From NCBI GenBank assembly GCA_029266015.1, contig JAJUFK010000020.1:1-16600 (forward strand): a DNA stretch of 16,600 bases. The letters are read 5' to 3'. This stretch comes from Bacteroidota bacterium. GTDB taxonomy: Bacteria > Bacteroidota > Bacteroidia > Bacteroidales > UBA1715. The position numbers were made by a program, and so were the translations under genes. The notes under the pieces are model-generated. The model searched no databases and was not told where the DNA came from. It saw only the letters and a program-made list of their open reading frames with translations. Below are positions 1 through 6,495 of the stretch, piece after piece (within the stretch, counting starts at the first letter, position 1; each line of letters opens with the position of its first letter).

Positions 1-93
1 CAGTTTGAAACTACTATGCTTGAAGATGGTGATGAAATAGATTTTCTCTTCTTTATGGGCGGCGGAAGTATCACAGACCTTTTAGATTTATAG
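1..93 (+). CDS. ThiS/MoaD-type sulfur carrier protein, C-terminal fragment
   Basis: Only the last 30 codons are in the window (frame 1, stop TAG at 91-93); the gene begins upstream. The fragment contains LEDGDEIDFLFFMGGG, the typical end of ThiS/MoaD-fold sulfur carriers, in which an acidic DGDE-hydrophobic strand leads to a terminal Gly-Gly. Such carriers are adenylated at the terminal glycine by a ThiF/MoeB enzyme, which follows 29 bases downstream, and then hold sulfur as a thiocarboxylate. Here the glycines are not terminal: eight residues, SITDLLDL, follow the GGG. A carrier with such a tail must be trimmed before it can be activated, and a JAMM peptidase lies at 1709-2104. The family assignment rests on the short C-terminus and the next gene; whether it is dedicated to cysteine, thiamine or molybdopterin cannot be read from the fragment alone. 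The cluster favours cysteine. Confidence 0.8.
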   Translation, partial: QFETTMLEDGDEIDFLFFMGGGSITDLLDL

Positions 94-112
94 ACTTTTC
101 AGACCTTTTAGA
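74..112. repeat. 13-nt direct repeat at the end of the carrier gene
   Basis: The 13-mer CAGACCTTTTAGA occurs exactly at 74-86 and 100-112, 26 bases apart, with a related AGACTTTT between them. The first copy encodes part of the tail after the GGG motif of the carrier; the second lies in the gap before thiF. The arrangement suggests slippage or local duplication around the original 3' end of the gene. Confidence 0.75.
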
Positions 113-122
113 CATAAAAAAC

Positions 123-929
123 ATGGACTTAACAGAACAACAAATAGAACGATATAGCCGACACATTCTCTTGCAGCAAGTAGGATACGAAGGCCAACTG
201 AAAATTGCGCAAGGTAAGGTACTAATAATAGGAGCCGGTGGTTTGGGTGCTCCGGCAGCTTTATACCTGGCTGCAGCCGGTGTTGGAACTATTGGGATTA
301 TAGATGCCGATGTGGTTGATATTACCAATTTGCAACGGCAAGTAATTCATCATACTCCCGATATTGGTGTACCTAAAGTAACATCGGCCGCCAACAAAAT
401 TGCGGAAATCAATCCCGATGTTCGTGTTATTCAATACCACAGTTGGTTTAGCCCCGACAATGCCTTAGAAATTATTTCCGACTATGATTTTATTATAGAT
501 GGTACCGATAATTTTCCAACAAAATTTTTGATAAACGATGCCTGTGTAATGGCAGGTAAAGCATTTTCGCATGGTGGAATACTGCGATTCGAAGGACAAA
601 CATTTACCCATATTCCGGGCACAGCTTGTTACCGTTGCATTTTTCCCAAAGTACCACCTAAAAATTTAGTGCCTACCTGTTCGCAAGCTGGAGTTCTTGG
701 CTCTATTGCAGGTATGCTGGGAACTATTCAAGCTACCGAAGCCCTCAAATATATTCTCGGCATAGGCGATTTACTCACCAATAGATTACTTATATTCAAT
801 GCGTTGAATATGCAATTACGAACAGTTCCGGTAAAGAAAAATGACAATTGTCCGGTATGCGGTACCAATCCCACTATTACAGAATTGGTAATGGAAGAAC
901 AACCAACATGTGAATTAAAAACGAAATAA
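123..929 (+). CDS. MoeB/ThiF-family sulfur-carrier adenylyltransferase (E1-like)
   Basis: This 268-residue protein should adenylate the C-terminal glycine of the sulfur carrier using ATP, the first step to a protein thiocarboxylate. The family fold is complete: RYSRHILL at residues 10-17, the nucleotide-binding GAGGLG at 37-42, an acidic IIDADVVD strand at 59-66, the NLQRQ motif at 69-73, and DGTDN at 126-130. Zinc is probably bound by CYRC (C169, C172) and CPVC (C243, C246). C186 in TCSQAGVLG sits at the usual active-site cysteine position. There is no C-terminal rhodanese domain, unlike MOCS3/Uba4. It follows the carrier by 29 bases and precedes the DsrE-like gene by 11. MoeB, ThiF and HesA types cannot be separated by eye, so no symbol is given; the neighbours point to a cysteine-pathway carrier. 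Confidence 0.93.
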   Translation: MDLTEQQIERYSRHILLQQVGYEGQLKIAQGKVLIIGAGGLGAPAALYLAAAGVGTIGIIDADVVDITNLQRQVIHHTPDIGVPKVTSAANKIAEINPDVRVIQYHSWFSPDNALEIISDYDFIIDGTDNFPTKFLINDACVMAGKAFSHGGILRFEGQTFTHIPGTACYRCIFPKVPPKNLVPTCSQAGVLGSIAGMLGTIQATEALKYILGIGDLLTNRLLIFNALNMQLRTVPVKKNDNCPVCGTNPTITELVMEEQPTCELKTK

Positions 930-940
930 AAGATATTCTT

Positions 941-1417
941 ATGGCAACAAAAAAATTATCAATCATATGTTTTAGCGGCGATTTCGACAAACTCGTAGCT
1001 GCGTTTACACTTGCTAGCGGTTCAGCTGCATGCAATTACCAAGTAAATATATTTTTTACCTTTTGGGGATTAAATGCAATTAAACGTAAAGAAGGTCGAA
1101 CTATAGTAGGCAAAGGATTTCTTGCACGGTTTTTTAACTTTTTGCAAGGAGGCTTACGCAATGTGCCTATGAGCAGGCTCAACTTTTTGGGCGCGAGTCC
1201 AAAACTTATGACTGGCATGATGCGTAAACGAAATGTAGCAACACTTAAAGAATTAATAGAGGCAAGCGAAGCGCTGGGAGTAAATTTTTATGCATGCGAA
1301 ATGAGTATGCACATTTTAGGCATTGAACTCAAAGACTTTCGTCCAACAGTAAAAGAAGTTCTTGGTGTTTCGCGATTTCTTGAATATTCCGACGGCGGCG
1401 AAAAATTATTTATATAG
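941..1417 (+). CDS. DsrE/DsrF/DrsH-family protein (DsrE2-like)
   Basis: The protein has 158 residues. The segment FFTFWGLNAIKRKEG at 38-52, a basic linker, the MMRKRN region at 93-98 and the C-terminal FYACEMSMHILGI at 116-128 together match the DsrE2 group of the DsrE-like family. C119 in ACEMSM is the position normally conserved in this group and is the best candidate sulfur-binding residue; C10 and C31 are also present. DsrE-type proteins bind or pass sulfane sulfur and often occur beside TusA and rhodaneses, as here, where TusA is the next gene. A hydrophobic stretch around residues 15-42 is part of the fold and may favour membrane contact. The role in this cluster, probably delivering sulfur to or from TusA, is inferred from position only. 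Confidence 0.85.
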   Translation: MATKKLSIICFSGDFDKLVAAFTLASGSAACNYQVNIFFTFWGLNAIKRKEGRTIVGKGFLARFFNFLQGGLRNVPMSRLNFLGASPKLMTGMMRKRNVATLKELIEASEALGVNFYACEMSMHILGIELKDFRPTVKEVLGVSRFLEYSDGGEKLFI

Positions 1418-1424
1418 TTATGGG

Positions 1425-1471
1425 TTTTGAGTTCTTATTTTTTAGTTAACAAAAGAACTCTTAACTCAAAA
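1425..1471. repeat. Nested inverted repeats between dsrE-like and tusA genes
   Basis: The 73-base gap before tusA contains TTTTGAGTT (1425-1433), whose exact reverse complement AACTCAAAA lies at 1463-1471. GAGTTCTT (1429-1436) is also exactly complementary to AAGAACTC (1453-1460), and AGTTAA (1444-1449) to TTAACT (1461-1466). The pairings share bases, so they cannot all form together. This could be an attenuation-like RNA switch, a processing site, or a short AT-rich intergenic repeat. No poly-U tract follows, so a simple terminator is unlikely. Confidence 0.6.
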
Positions 1472-1490
1472 TTAAAAACACAAAACTACT

Positions 1491-1712
1491 ATGATTCACA
1501 CTATAGATATAACCAAAGAACATTGTCCTATGACATTTGTAAAAACAAAAATAAAGTTGGCACAAATAGCTCAAGGTGATATATTAGAGGTAACCCTCAA
1601 AGCAGGTGAACCCCTCGAAAATGTTCCTCGTAGTGCAGTAGAACAAGGTTTTACTGTTCTCGAAACCAAACAAATACATGATGATGTTTACCAAGTAACT
1701 ATACAAAAATGA
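1491..1712 (+). CDS. TusA/SirA-family sulfur carrier protein
   Basis: A 73-residue protein of usual TusA length. The family signature is HCPMTFVKTK at residues 11-20, with C12 as the persulfide-carrying cysteine. The classic signature is CPxP; here the second proline is Thr15, a variant I recall from TusA-like proteins near sulfur assimilation genes. The GEPLENVPRS segment at 39-48 and following helix complete the two-layer fold. TusA passes sulfane sulfur between sulfurtransferases. Its stop codon overlaps the start of the JAMM gene (ATGA), so the two are translationally coupled. It probably works with the DsrE2-like protein just upstream; whether it delivers sulfur to the ThiS-like carrier is inference. 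Confidence 0.9.
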   Translation: MIHTIDITKEHCPMTFVKTKIKLAQIAQGDILEVTLKAGEPLENVPRSAVEQGFTVLETKQIHDDVYQVTIQK

Positions 1713-2104
1713 TACAGATACAATCACATATTGCACAAGCAATTATTGACTATGCTCGCAGTAAATTGCCCATAGAAGCATGCGGATATTTAGCCGGTAA
1801 CAATGGGGTAATAACCGAATGGTATGGACTTACAAATATTGATAATAGTCCCGAACACTTTTCGTTTGACCCCAAAGAACAATTTGCGACAGTAAAAGAT
1901 GCCCGAAGCAAAGGATTACAAATAATTGCAAACTTTCATAGTCATCCCGAAACGCCGGCACGCCCCTCGCAAGAAGATATTCGATTGGCATTTGATCCTA
2001 ACATATTGTATTTTATCATATCATTTACTACGGAAACACCTGATATTAAAGCATTTAAAATAATACATGGAGAAGTTGAAAAAGTTGAAATTCAAATCCT
2101 ATAA
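1709..2104 (+). CDS. JAMM/MPN+ (M67) zinc metallopeptidase, Mec/HcyD-like
   Basis: This 131-residue protein is a minimal prokaryotic JAMM domain. The complete motif E-Xn-H-S-H-X7-S-X-X-D is present: E23 in PIEACGYLAG, H77-S78-H79-P80, S87 and D90. It should therefore be an active zinc hydrolase. Related enzymes act on ThiS/MoaD-like carriers: Mec of Mycobacterium tuberculosis frees cysteine from CysO, HcyD of Wolinella trims HcyS, and QbsD of Pseudomonas trims QbsE. Here the carrier at 1-93 has an eight-residue tail after its glycines, so trimming is one clear job, and release of cysteine from the carrier another. It starts within the stop codon of tusA (ATGA overlap), and the cysteine synthase follows after 68 bases. 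Confidence 0.92.
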   Translation: MIQIQSHIAQAIIDYARSKLPIEACGYLAGNNGVITEWYGLTNIDNSPEHFSFDPKEQFATVKDARSKGLQIIANFHSHPETPARPSQEDIRLAFDPNILYFIISFTTETPDIKAFKIIHGEVEKVEIQIL

Positions 2105-2130
2105 AAAAAGTAGGATATAAAAAGATTTTT

Positions 2131-2149
2131 TATCTTGCACCAATATTTG
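2131..2149 (+). promoter_or_regulatory. Possible weak promoter before cysK
   Basis: TATCTTGC (2131-2138) and AATATTTG (2142-2149) each partly match the Bacteroidota -7 element TAnnTTTG. No TTG is found at the expected distance upstream. The 68-base gap before cysK leaves room for an internal promoter, but the support is slight. Confidence 0.22.
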
Positions 2150-2172
2150 TAATGATACAAACTACGTAAAAT

Positions 2173-3102
2173 ATGTCCGAAAAAATATACAATAACATTA
2201 CCGAATTAATAGGCAATACACCGCTTCTGCGATTGCAATCTCCTGCAAATTCTGCATCAGAAATTATAGGAAAACTAGAATATTTTAATCCTGGTTCTTC
2301 GGTTAAAGATAGAATTGGTTTTGCCATGATAGATAAGGCTGAACAAGCCGGTGTACTAAAACCCGGAGCTACCATTATAGAACCTACATCGGGGAATACA
2401 GGTATAGGATTAGCCCTTACTGCTGCAGTAAAAGGATACAAAATAATTTTTACCATGCCCGAAAGCATGAGTATAGAACGACGCAAAATACTTGAATCTC
2501 TTGGTGCGCAAATAGTATTAACCGATGCGCAAAAAGGTATGCCAGGAGCAATAGAGCATGCAGAATTGCTTGCACAGAACCTGGATAATGTATTTATGCC
2601 ACAGCAGTTTGCCAACGAACACAATCCGCAAATTCATTACGAAACTACAGGACCCGAAATATGGAACGATTGTAACGGGAATATCGATGTGTTTGTAGCT
2701 GCTGTAGGAACCGGTGGAACTATAAGTGGTGTAGGTAAATATTTAAAAGAGAAAAATCCAAAAATTCAAATAATTGCGGTAGAACCAGTAGATTCGGCGG
2801 TAATCTCGGGTGAACCCATGGGAGCTCATATGATACAAGGTATAGGAGCGGGATTTATTCCTCCAATTTTGGCAACAGACATAATTGACGAAATTATAAA
2901 AGTTTCGAGTAGCGACGCCATAGCTACTGCCAAAGAACTTTCGGCACACGAAGGTGTTATTTGCGGCATTTCGGCAGGTGCTAATGTTTGGGCCGCGCGC
3001 CAAGTTGCAAAAACATATGGAGCAACAAGTAAACGTATTGTTACTATAATATGTGATACAGGCGAACGATATCTTTCGACTCTACTCTATTATCATGAAT
3101 AA
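2173..3102 (+). CDS. cysK: Cysteine synthase, CysK-type PLP enzyme
   Basis: A 309-residue fold-type II PLP enzyme of normal CysK length. The Schiff-base lysine is K45 in NPGSSVKDRIG; the substrate loop is PTSGNTG at 71-77; the phosphate-binding loop is GTGGT at 179-183; and GISAGA is at 265-270. It should replace the acetyl (or phosphate) group of an activated serine with sulfur to give cysteine. The segment SGEPMGAHMIQGIGAGFIP at 212-230 matches CysK-type O-acetylserine sulfhydrylases rather than the mycobacterial CysM that uses O-phosphoserine and CysO thiocarboxylate. The sulfur donor could be free sulfide from the adjacent sulfite reductase, the carrier thiocarboxylate, or both. A cysteate synthase role (sulfite as nucleophile) was considered but nothing in the sequence supports it. 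The start ATG fits the family N-terminus. Confidence 0.92.
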   Translation: MSEKIYNNITELIGNTPLLRLQSPANSASEIIGKLEYFNPGSSVKDRIGFAMIDKAEQAGVLKPGATIIEPTSGNTGIGLALTAAVKGYKIIFTMPESMSIERRKILESLGAQIVLTDAQKGMPGAIEHAELLAQNLDNVFMPQQFANEHNPQIHYETTGPEIWNDCNGNIDVFVAAVGTGGTISGVGKYLKEKNPKIQIIAVEPVDSAVISGEPMGAHMIQGIGAGFIPPILATDIIDEIIKVSSSDAIATAKELSAHEGVICGISAGANVWAARQVAKTYGATSKRIVTIICDTGERYLSTLLYYHE

Positions 3103-3129
3103 ATGTACTAAAAAAACTAAACTAAAAAA

Positions 3130-4713
3130 ATGCAACGAAAACTCACAGGAATATATAGAACCGAAGAAGAAGAAATAAAGGAAGCAGGTTTTGTACTCGA
3201 TTTCGACGAAATTGCCCGCAAAGGAGAAATATCGAAAGAAGAAAAATTAATTGCGAAATGGTATGGAGTATATACTTCGCGTCAACCAGGAAATTTTATG
3301 GCTCGGGTGGTAATTCCCGGAGGAATTATGACCGCTCAACAAGCGCGTTGTTTAGCAACTACATCATACAAATACGGGCAAGGTATTATGAATATAACCA
3401 CACGCCAAGCCATACAGTTTCACTGGCTCAAAATGGGACATTTGGCAGATATGATGCGTGAATTAAACACTGCACATCTTACCACATTTCATGGCTGCGG
3501 CGATGTTACTCGTATAGTGGCAGCATGTCCGCTTGCCGAAACATGTGCATATGCTCGATTTGACGTGCGAAAACATGCCATAGCAACCCAAAAATATTTA
3601 GGTTCGTTCCGCGATTTAGACAATTTACCGCGCAAATTCAAAATTACATATTCGGGTTGTGATACCGGTTGCGGACAACCGTTTATAAACTGTGTTGGAA
3701 TAGTAGCGCAACAAGTTGAAATTAAAGGCAAAACTGAATTTGGGTTCAAAGTTATTATAGGTGGTGGTTTAGGTTGGAAACAATTTATTGGTAAAGAATT
3801 ATTTTCGTTTGTGCCACAAAATCAAATTTTAGAAGTTACCCGAGCCATTGCTTTATTATATAGAGACTATGGCGACCGAACAAATCGAATAAAATCACGT
3901 TTAAAATTTGTAGTACACCGCAAAGGAATAGATTTTTGCCGTGATATTGTATTAACAAATTTACAAGCAGAAGGAAAACAAATTGACAATATTTTGCATA
4001 CACCAATTCGCGAAACCGGTGGTGATGTACCATATAGAATACAAGAATCTATGTATGCAGCTACCGATGGCACAACTACTGTTGGCATACGAGTACCAAA
4101 AGGGGAATTAACATATCGTCAAATGAATATAATTGCCGAACTTTCGGAAGAATTTGGCAACCAACATGTGTATACTACCAATCGTCAGAATTTAGAACTG
4201 AAAGGAGTAAAACCTGCCGATGTACTGGCATTACAAAAGCGAATTCGCGATATAGGTTTGTATACCGATGGATTTTACGGCATACAAGATATAGTACCAT
4301 GCGTAGGAACAACATATTGCCCCAAGGCAGTAAGCGAAACTCGAACATTGCACGATATTTTACAACCCCTTTTGCAATTAGAAAAATATACAACCATTCG
4401 CAATGCTGTGCTTATAAATATTTCGGGTTGTCCCAATTCGTGCTCGCAATATTCTATATTCGATATAGGATTTAGAGGTATGCGAATTCGCGAAGAACAT
4501 GGCTCGGTAGAAGGCTACGAAATGCGAATAGGTGGCTCGCACACAAGTTTTGGGAAAATTTTAGGCGAATTTAAAACAACCAATATATCCGAAATTACCG
4601 AAACCGTGCTCGATACATTTGTAAAACTACGAACCGATTCGGAAACATTGGCACAAACAGTACAAAGAAAAGGCGTTGAACCATTTAAAGAAGCAGTATT
4701 ATATGCGATATAA
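3130..4713 (+). CDS. Siroheme/4Fe-4S sulfite reductase (assimilatory type), two-halved
   Basis: The 527-residue protein is a ferredoxin-like nitrite/sulfite reductase with the usual internal duplication. It should reduce sulfite to sulfide with six electrons. The C-terminal half has the standard siroheme/4Fe-4S ligands: C391 and C397 (CX5C), C434 and C438 (CX3C, in ISGCPNSCSQ). TTRQAIQFHW at 90-99 carries the substrate-site arginine, and LPRKFK at 166-171 supplies the Lys-Phe-Lys typical of sulfite rather than nitrite reductases. Unusually, the N-terminal half repeats the ligand spacing: C133 and C139 (CX5C), C177 and C181 (CX3C). This part normally lacks cysteines. The gene overlaps the flavoprotein downstream by 11 bases, which marks that protein as its electron donor, and siroheme genes follow. 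The exact name (sir, nirA-like, cysI-like) is left open. Confidence 0.93.
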   Translation: MQRKLTGIYRTEEEEIKEAGFVLDFDEIARKGEISKEEKLIAKWYGVYTSRQPGNFMARVVIPGGIMTAQQARCLATTSYKYGQGIMNITTRQAIQFHWLKMGHLADMMRELNTAHLTTFHGCGDVTRIVAACPLAETCAYARFDVRKHAIATQKYLGSFRDLDNLPRKFKITYSGCDTGCGQPFINCVGIVAQQVEIKGKTEFGFKVIIGGGLGWKQFIGKELFSFVPQNQILEVTRAIALLYRDYGDRTNRIKSRLKFVVHRKGIDFCRDIVLTNLQAEGKQIDNILHTPIRETGGDVPYRIQESMYAATDGTTTVGIRVPKGELTYRQMNIIAELSEEFGNQHVYTTNRQNLELKGVKPADVLALQKRIRDIGLYTDGFYGIQDIVPCVGTTYCPKAVSETRTLHDILQPLLQLEKYTTIRNAVLINISGCPNSCSQYSIFDIGFRGMRIREEHGSVEGYEMRIGGSHTSFGKILGEFKTTNISEITETVLDTFVKLRTDSETLAQTVQRKGVEPFKEAVLYAI

Positions 4714-6484
4714 TTATACAAAAGCAAAGAATTTTTCTGAATTTACTACTCGTAACGGCGTGGTAGATAACCCTTTGGATTTTAAAACATTTGCCAAGGA
4801 TATTCCTTGTCAGAATGCATGCCCTGCCAAAACGAATGTGCCATTGTATATAGAACAAATATTTCAAGGTAATTACGATGTAGCTTATCGCATCAATTTA
4901 GAAGACAATGTTTTTCCCGGTGTATTAGGAAGAGTATGTACTCGTCCGTGCGAAAGTGCTTGTCGCCATAATTGGACTAACATTCAGGGGCCGGTACAAA
5001 TTTGTCACCTCAAACGAATTTCTGCCGATTTTTTCAAAACACCTATAGAGCCACTCACTCCGTGGTACGAAAAAACAGAAAAAAATATAGCAATCATTGG
5101 AGGTGGCCCTGCTGGATTAACAGCAGCTCGAGAATTATTCCGATTTGGTCACTCGGTTACAATTTTTGAACGCGAACCTCGATTAGGAGGCATGATGATT
5201 CACGGTATTCCTCGGTTCCGCTTGCCTGCAGAAATTATTGAAGCCGAGATTGATATCATAATTCGTTCGGGAATCAATATAAAGCTTAATAGCAATATTA
5301 CATACCAAACATTACAAACAATACAGTCGAAATACGATGCAGTGTTACTTACTACGGGTACATCATTGGCATCGCACATAGATTTAGATATAGATGCCAA
5401 CAATTGCATGTATGGCAACGACTTTATGTATGCATTCAACACCAATACATTGGCTCCACTTTCGGGTAATGTACTAGTAATTGGTGGCGGTTTTACGGCT
5501 GTAGACTGTGCTCGCTCATGTGCCCGTGCTGCGCGAAAATTAATGGGCGAACAAGGGACTGTAAGCATTGTATATCGCAGAAATCAAGAAAACATGGCTG
5601 CCAATTTCGAAGAATTAGAAGAAATTGTACACGAACATATATCTATTCAAACACTTTGTACACCTGTAGGTATAGTAAAAGAAAACAATACAATAACCGG
5701 GGTGACATTTGTGAAAAATAAATTGGAAGTTTCGCCCAAGGGAGGAAAACCAAACATGAAACCAATACCCGGCAGTGAATTTACGCAAGCATGCGACTAT
5801 GTGATTGTTGCAATAGGGCAAACACAAGATTACAGTATTTTAGGGTCATATTCATCTGCTGATGAAGCGTGTACATTACAGAAAAAATTATTTTCGGCCG
5901 GAGATTTTAGAACCGGAGGCAAAGATGTGATAACTGCAGTGGCTGATGCAAAACAAACAGCCCAACAGATAGATGAGTTTTTAATGGGATCCAAACGTCG
6001 TAGTGTACACATTGCAGTTGAGATGTACGAAAACGAATATGATGGAAAAACAGGAAGAACGCGCGATTTTGATTTGCAATGGCTCGAAACTATGCCTACT
6101 GCTCCCATTCAACAACGTGCTCAAAATCCCGATACCGAAGTGGAAAAAGGATTTGAAATACAACAACACACATCGGTAAGTTCACGATGCTATTTATGTC
6201 ATTACAAATTCGAAATAAACCATGACAAATGCATTCACTGCAATTGGTGTATTGAGGTAACCCCTCGCAAATGTATATCGAGAGTATCTCATGTATTTTT
6301 CGACGAAGATGGAGCTCCGGTAGATTATGTAAAATCTAACACTGCTGCCGACGGAACGTATATTCATATTGATAGCAATGAATGTATACGTTGCGGCAAA
6401 TGCCTGCGTGTATGCCCTACCGAAGCTATAAGCATGGTGAAAATAACTAAAATAGAATGCTCTAACAATGTAAAACTAGCCTAA
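4703..6484 (+). CDS. GltD/DsrL-like NAD(P)H iron-sulfur flavoprotein with C-terminal ferredoxin domain
   Basis: Using the ATG at 4703, 11 bases inside the previous gene, the protein has 593 residues; a TTG further upstream at 4676 would add nine and is less likely. Domains in order: an N-terminal Fe-S region (C36, C40, C79, C83, C87), FAD-binding IAIIGGGPAGLTAA at 129-142, NAD(P)H-binding VLVIGGGFTAVD at 257-268 with VYRR at 290-293 favouring NADPH, the GDFRTGGKDVITAVADAK flavin motif at 400-417, then a two-cluster ferredoxin domain. The last cluster is canonical (C561, C564, C567, C571-Pro). The other, CIHCNWCIEVTP at 510-521, has Thr520 where the fourth cysteine is expected, though C524 and C496/C499 are close. 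The layout matches GltD-like enzymes and DsrL, which exchanges electrons with DsrAB. Here it most likely feeds the sulfite reductase. Confidence 0.88.
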   Translation: MRYNYTKAKNFSEFTTRNGVVDNPLDFKTFAKDIPCQNACPAKTNVPLYIEQIFQGNYDVAYRINLEDNVFPGVLGRVCTRPCESACRHNWTNIQGPVQICHLKRISADFFKTPIEPLTPWYEKTEKNIAIIGGGPAGLTAARELFRFGHSVTIFEREPRLGGMMIHGIPRFRLPAEIIEAEIDIIIRSGINIKLNSNITYQTLQTIQSKYDAVLLTTGTSLASHIDLDIDANNCMYGNDFMYAFNTNTLAPLSGNVLVIGGGFTAVDCARSCARAARKLMGEQGTVSIVYRRNQENMAANFEELEEIVHEHISIQTLCTPVGIVKENNTITGVTFVKNKLEVSPKGGKPNMKPIPGSEFTQACDYVIVAIGQTQDYSILGSYSSADEACTLQKKLFSAGDFRTGGKDVITAVADAKQTAQQIDEFLMGSKRRSVHIAVEMYENEYDGKTGRTRDFDLQWLETMPTAPIQQRAQNPDTEVEKGFEIQQHTSVSSRCYLCHYKFEINHDKCIHCNWCIEVTPRKCISRVSHVFFDEDGAPVDYVKSNTAADGTYIHIDSNECIRCGKCLRVCPTEAISMVKITKIECSNNVKLA

Positions 6485-6495
6485 TACCTACAATT

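Noticed and set aside
2130..2624. 164-codon minus-strand open frame across the start of cysK
   Set aside because: Cysteine- and serine-rich translation opposite a strongly conserved cysK N-terminus; a shadow.
3130..4713. Nitrite reductase instead of sulfite reductase
   Set aside because: The Lys-Phe-Lys in LPRKFK and neighbours for cysteine and sulfur handling favour sulfite; no nitrate or nitrite transport genes are near.
5200..5568. 122-codon minus-strand open frame within the flavoprotein gene
   Set aside because: Lies opposite the FAD and NAD(P)H domains and resembles no protein family.
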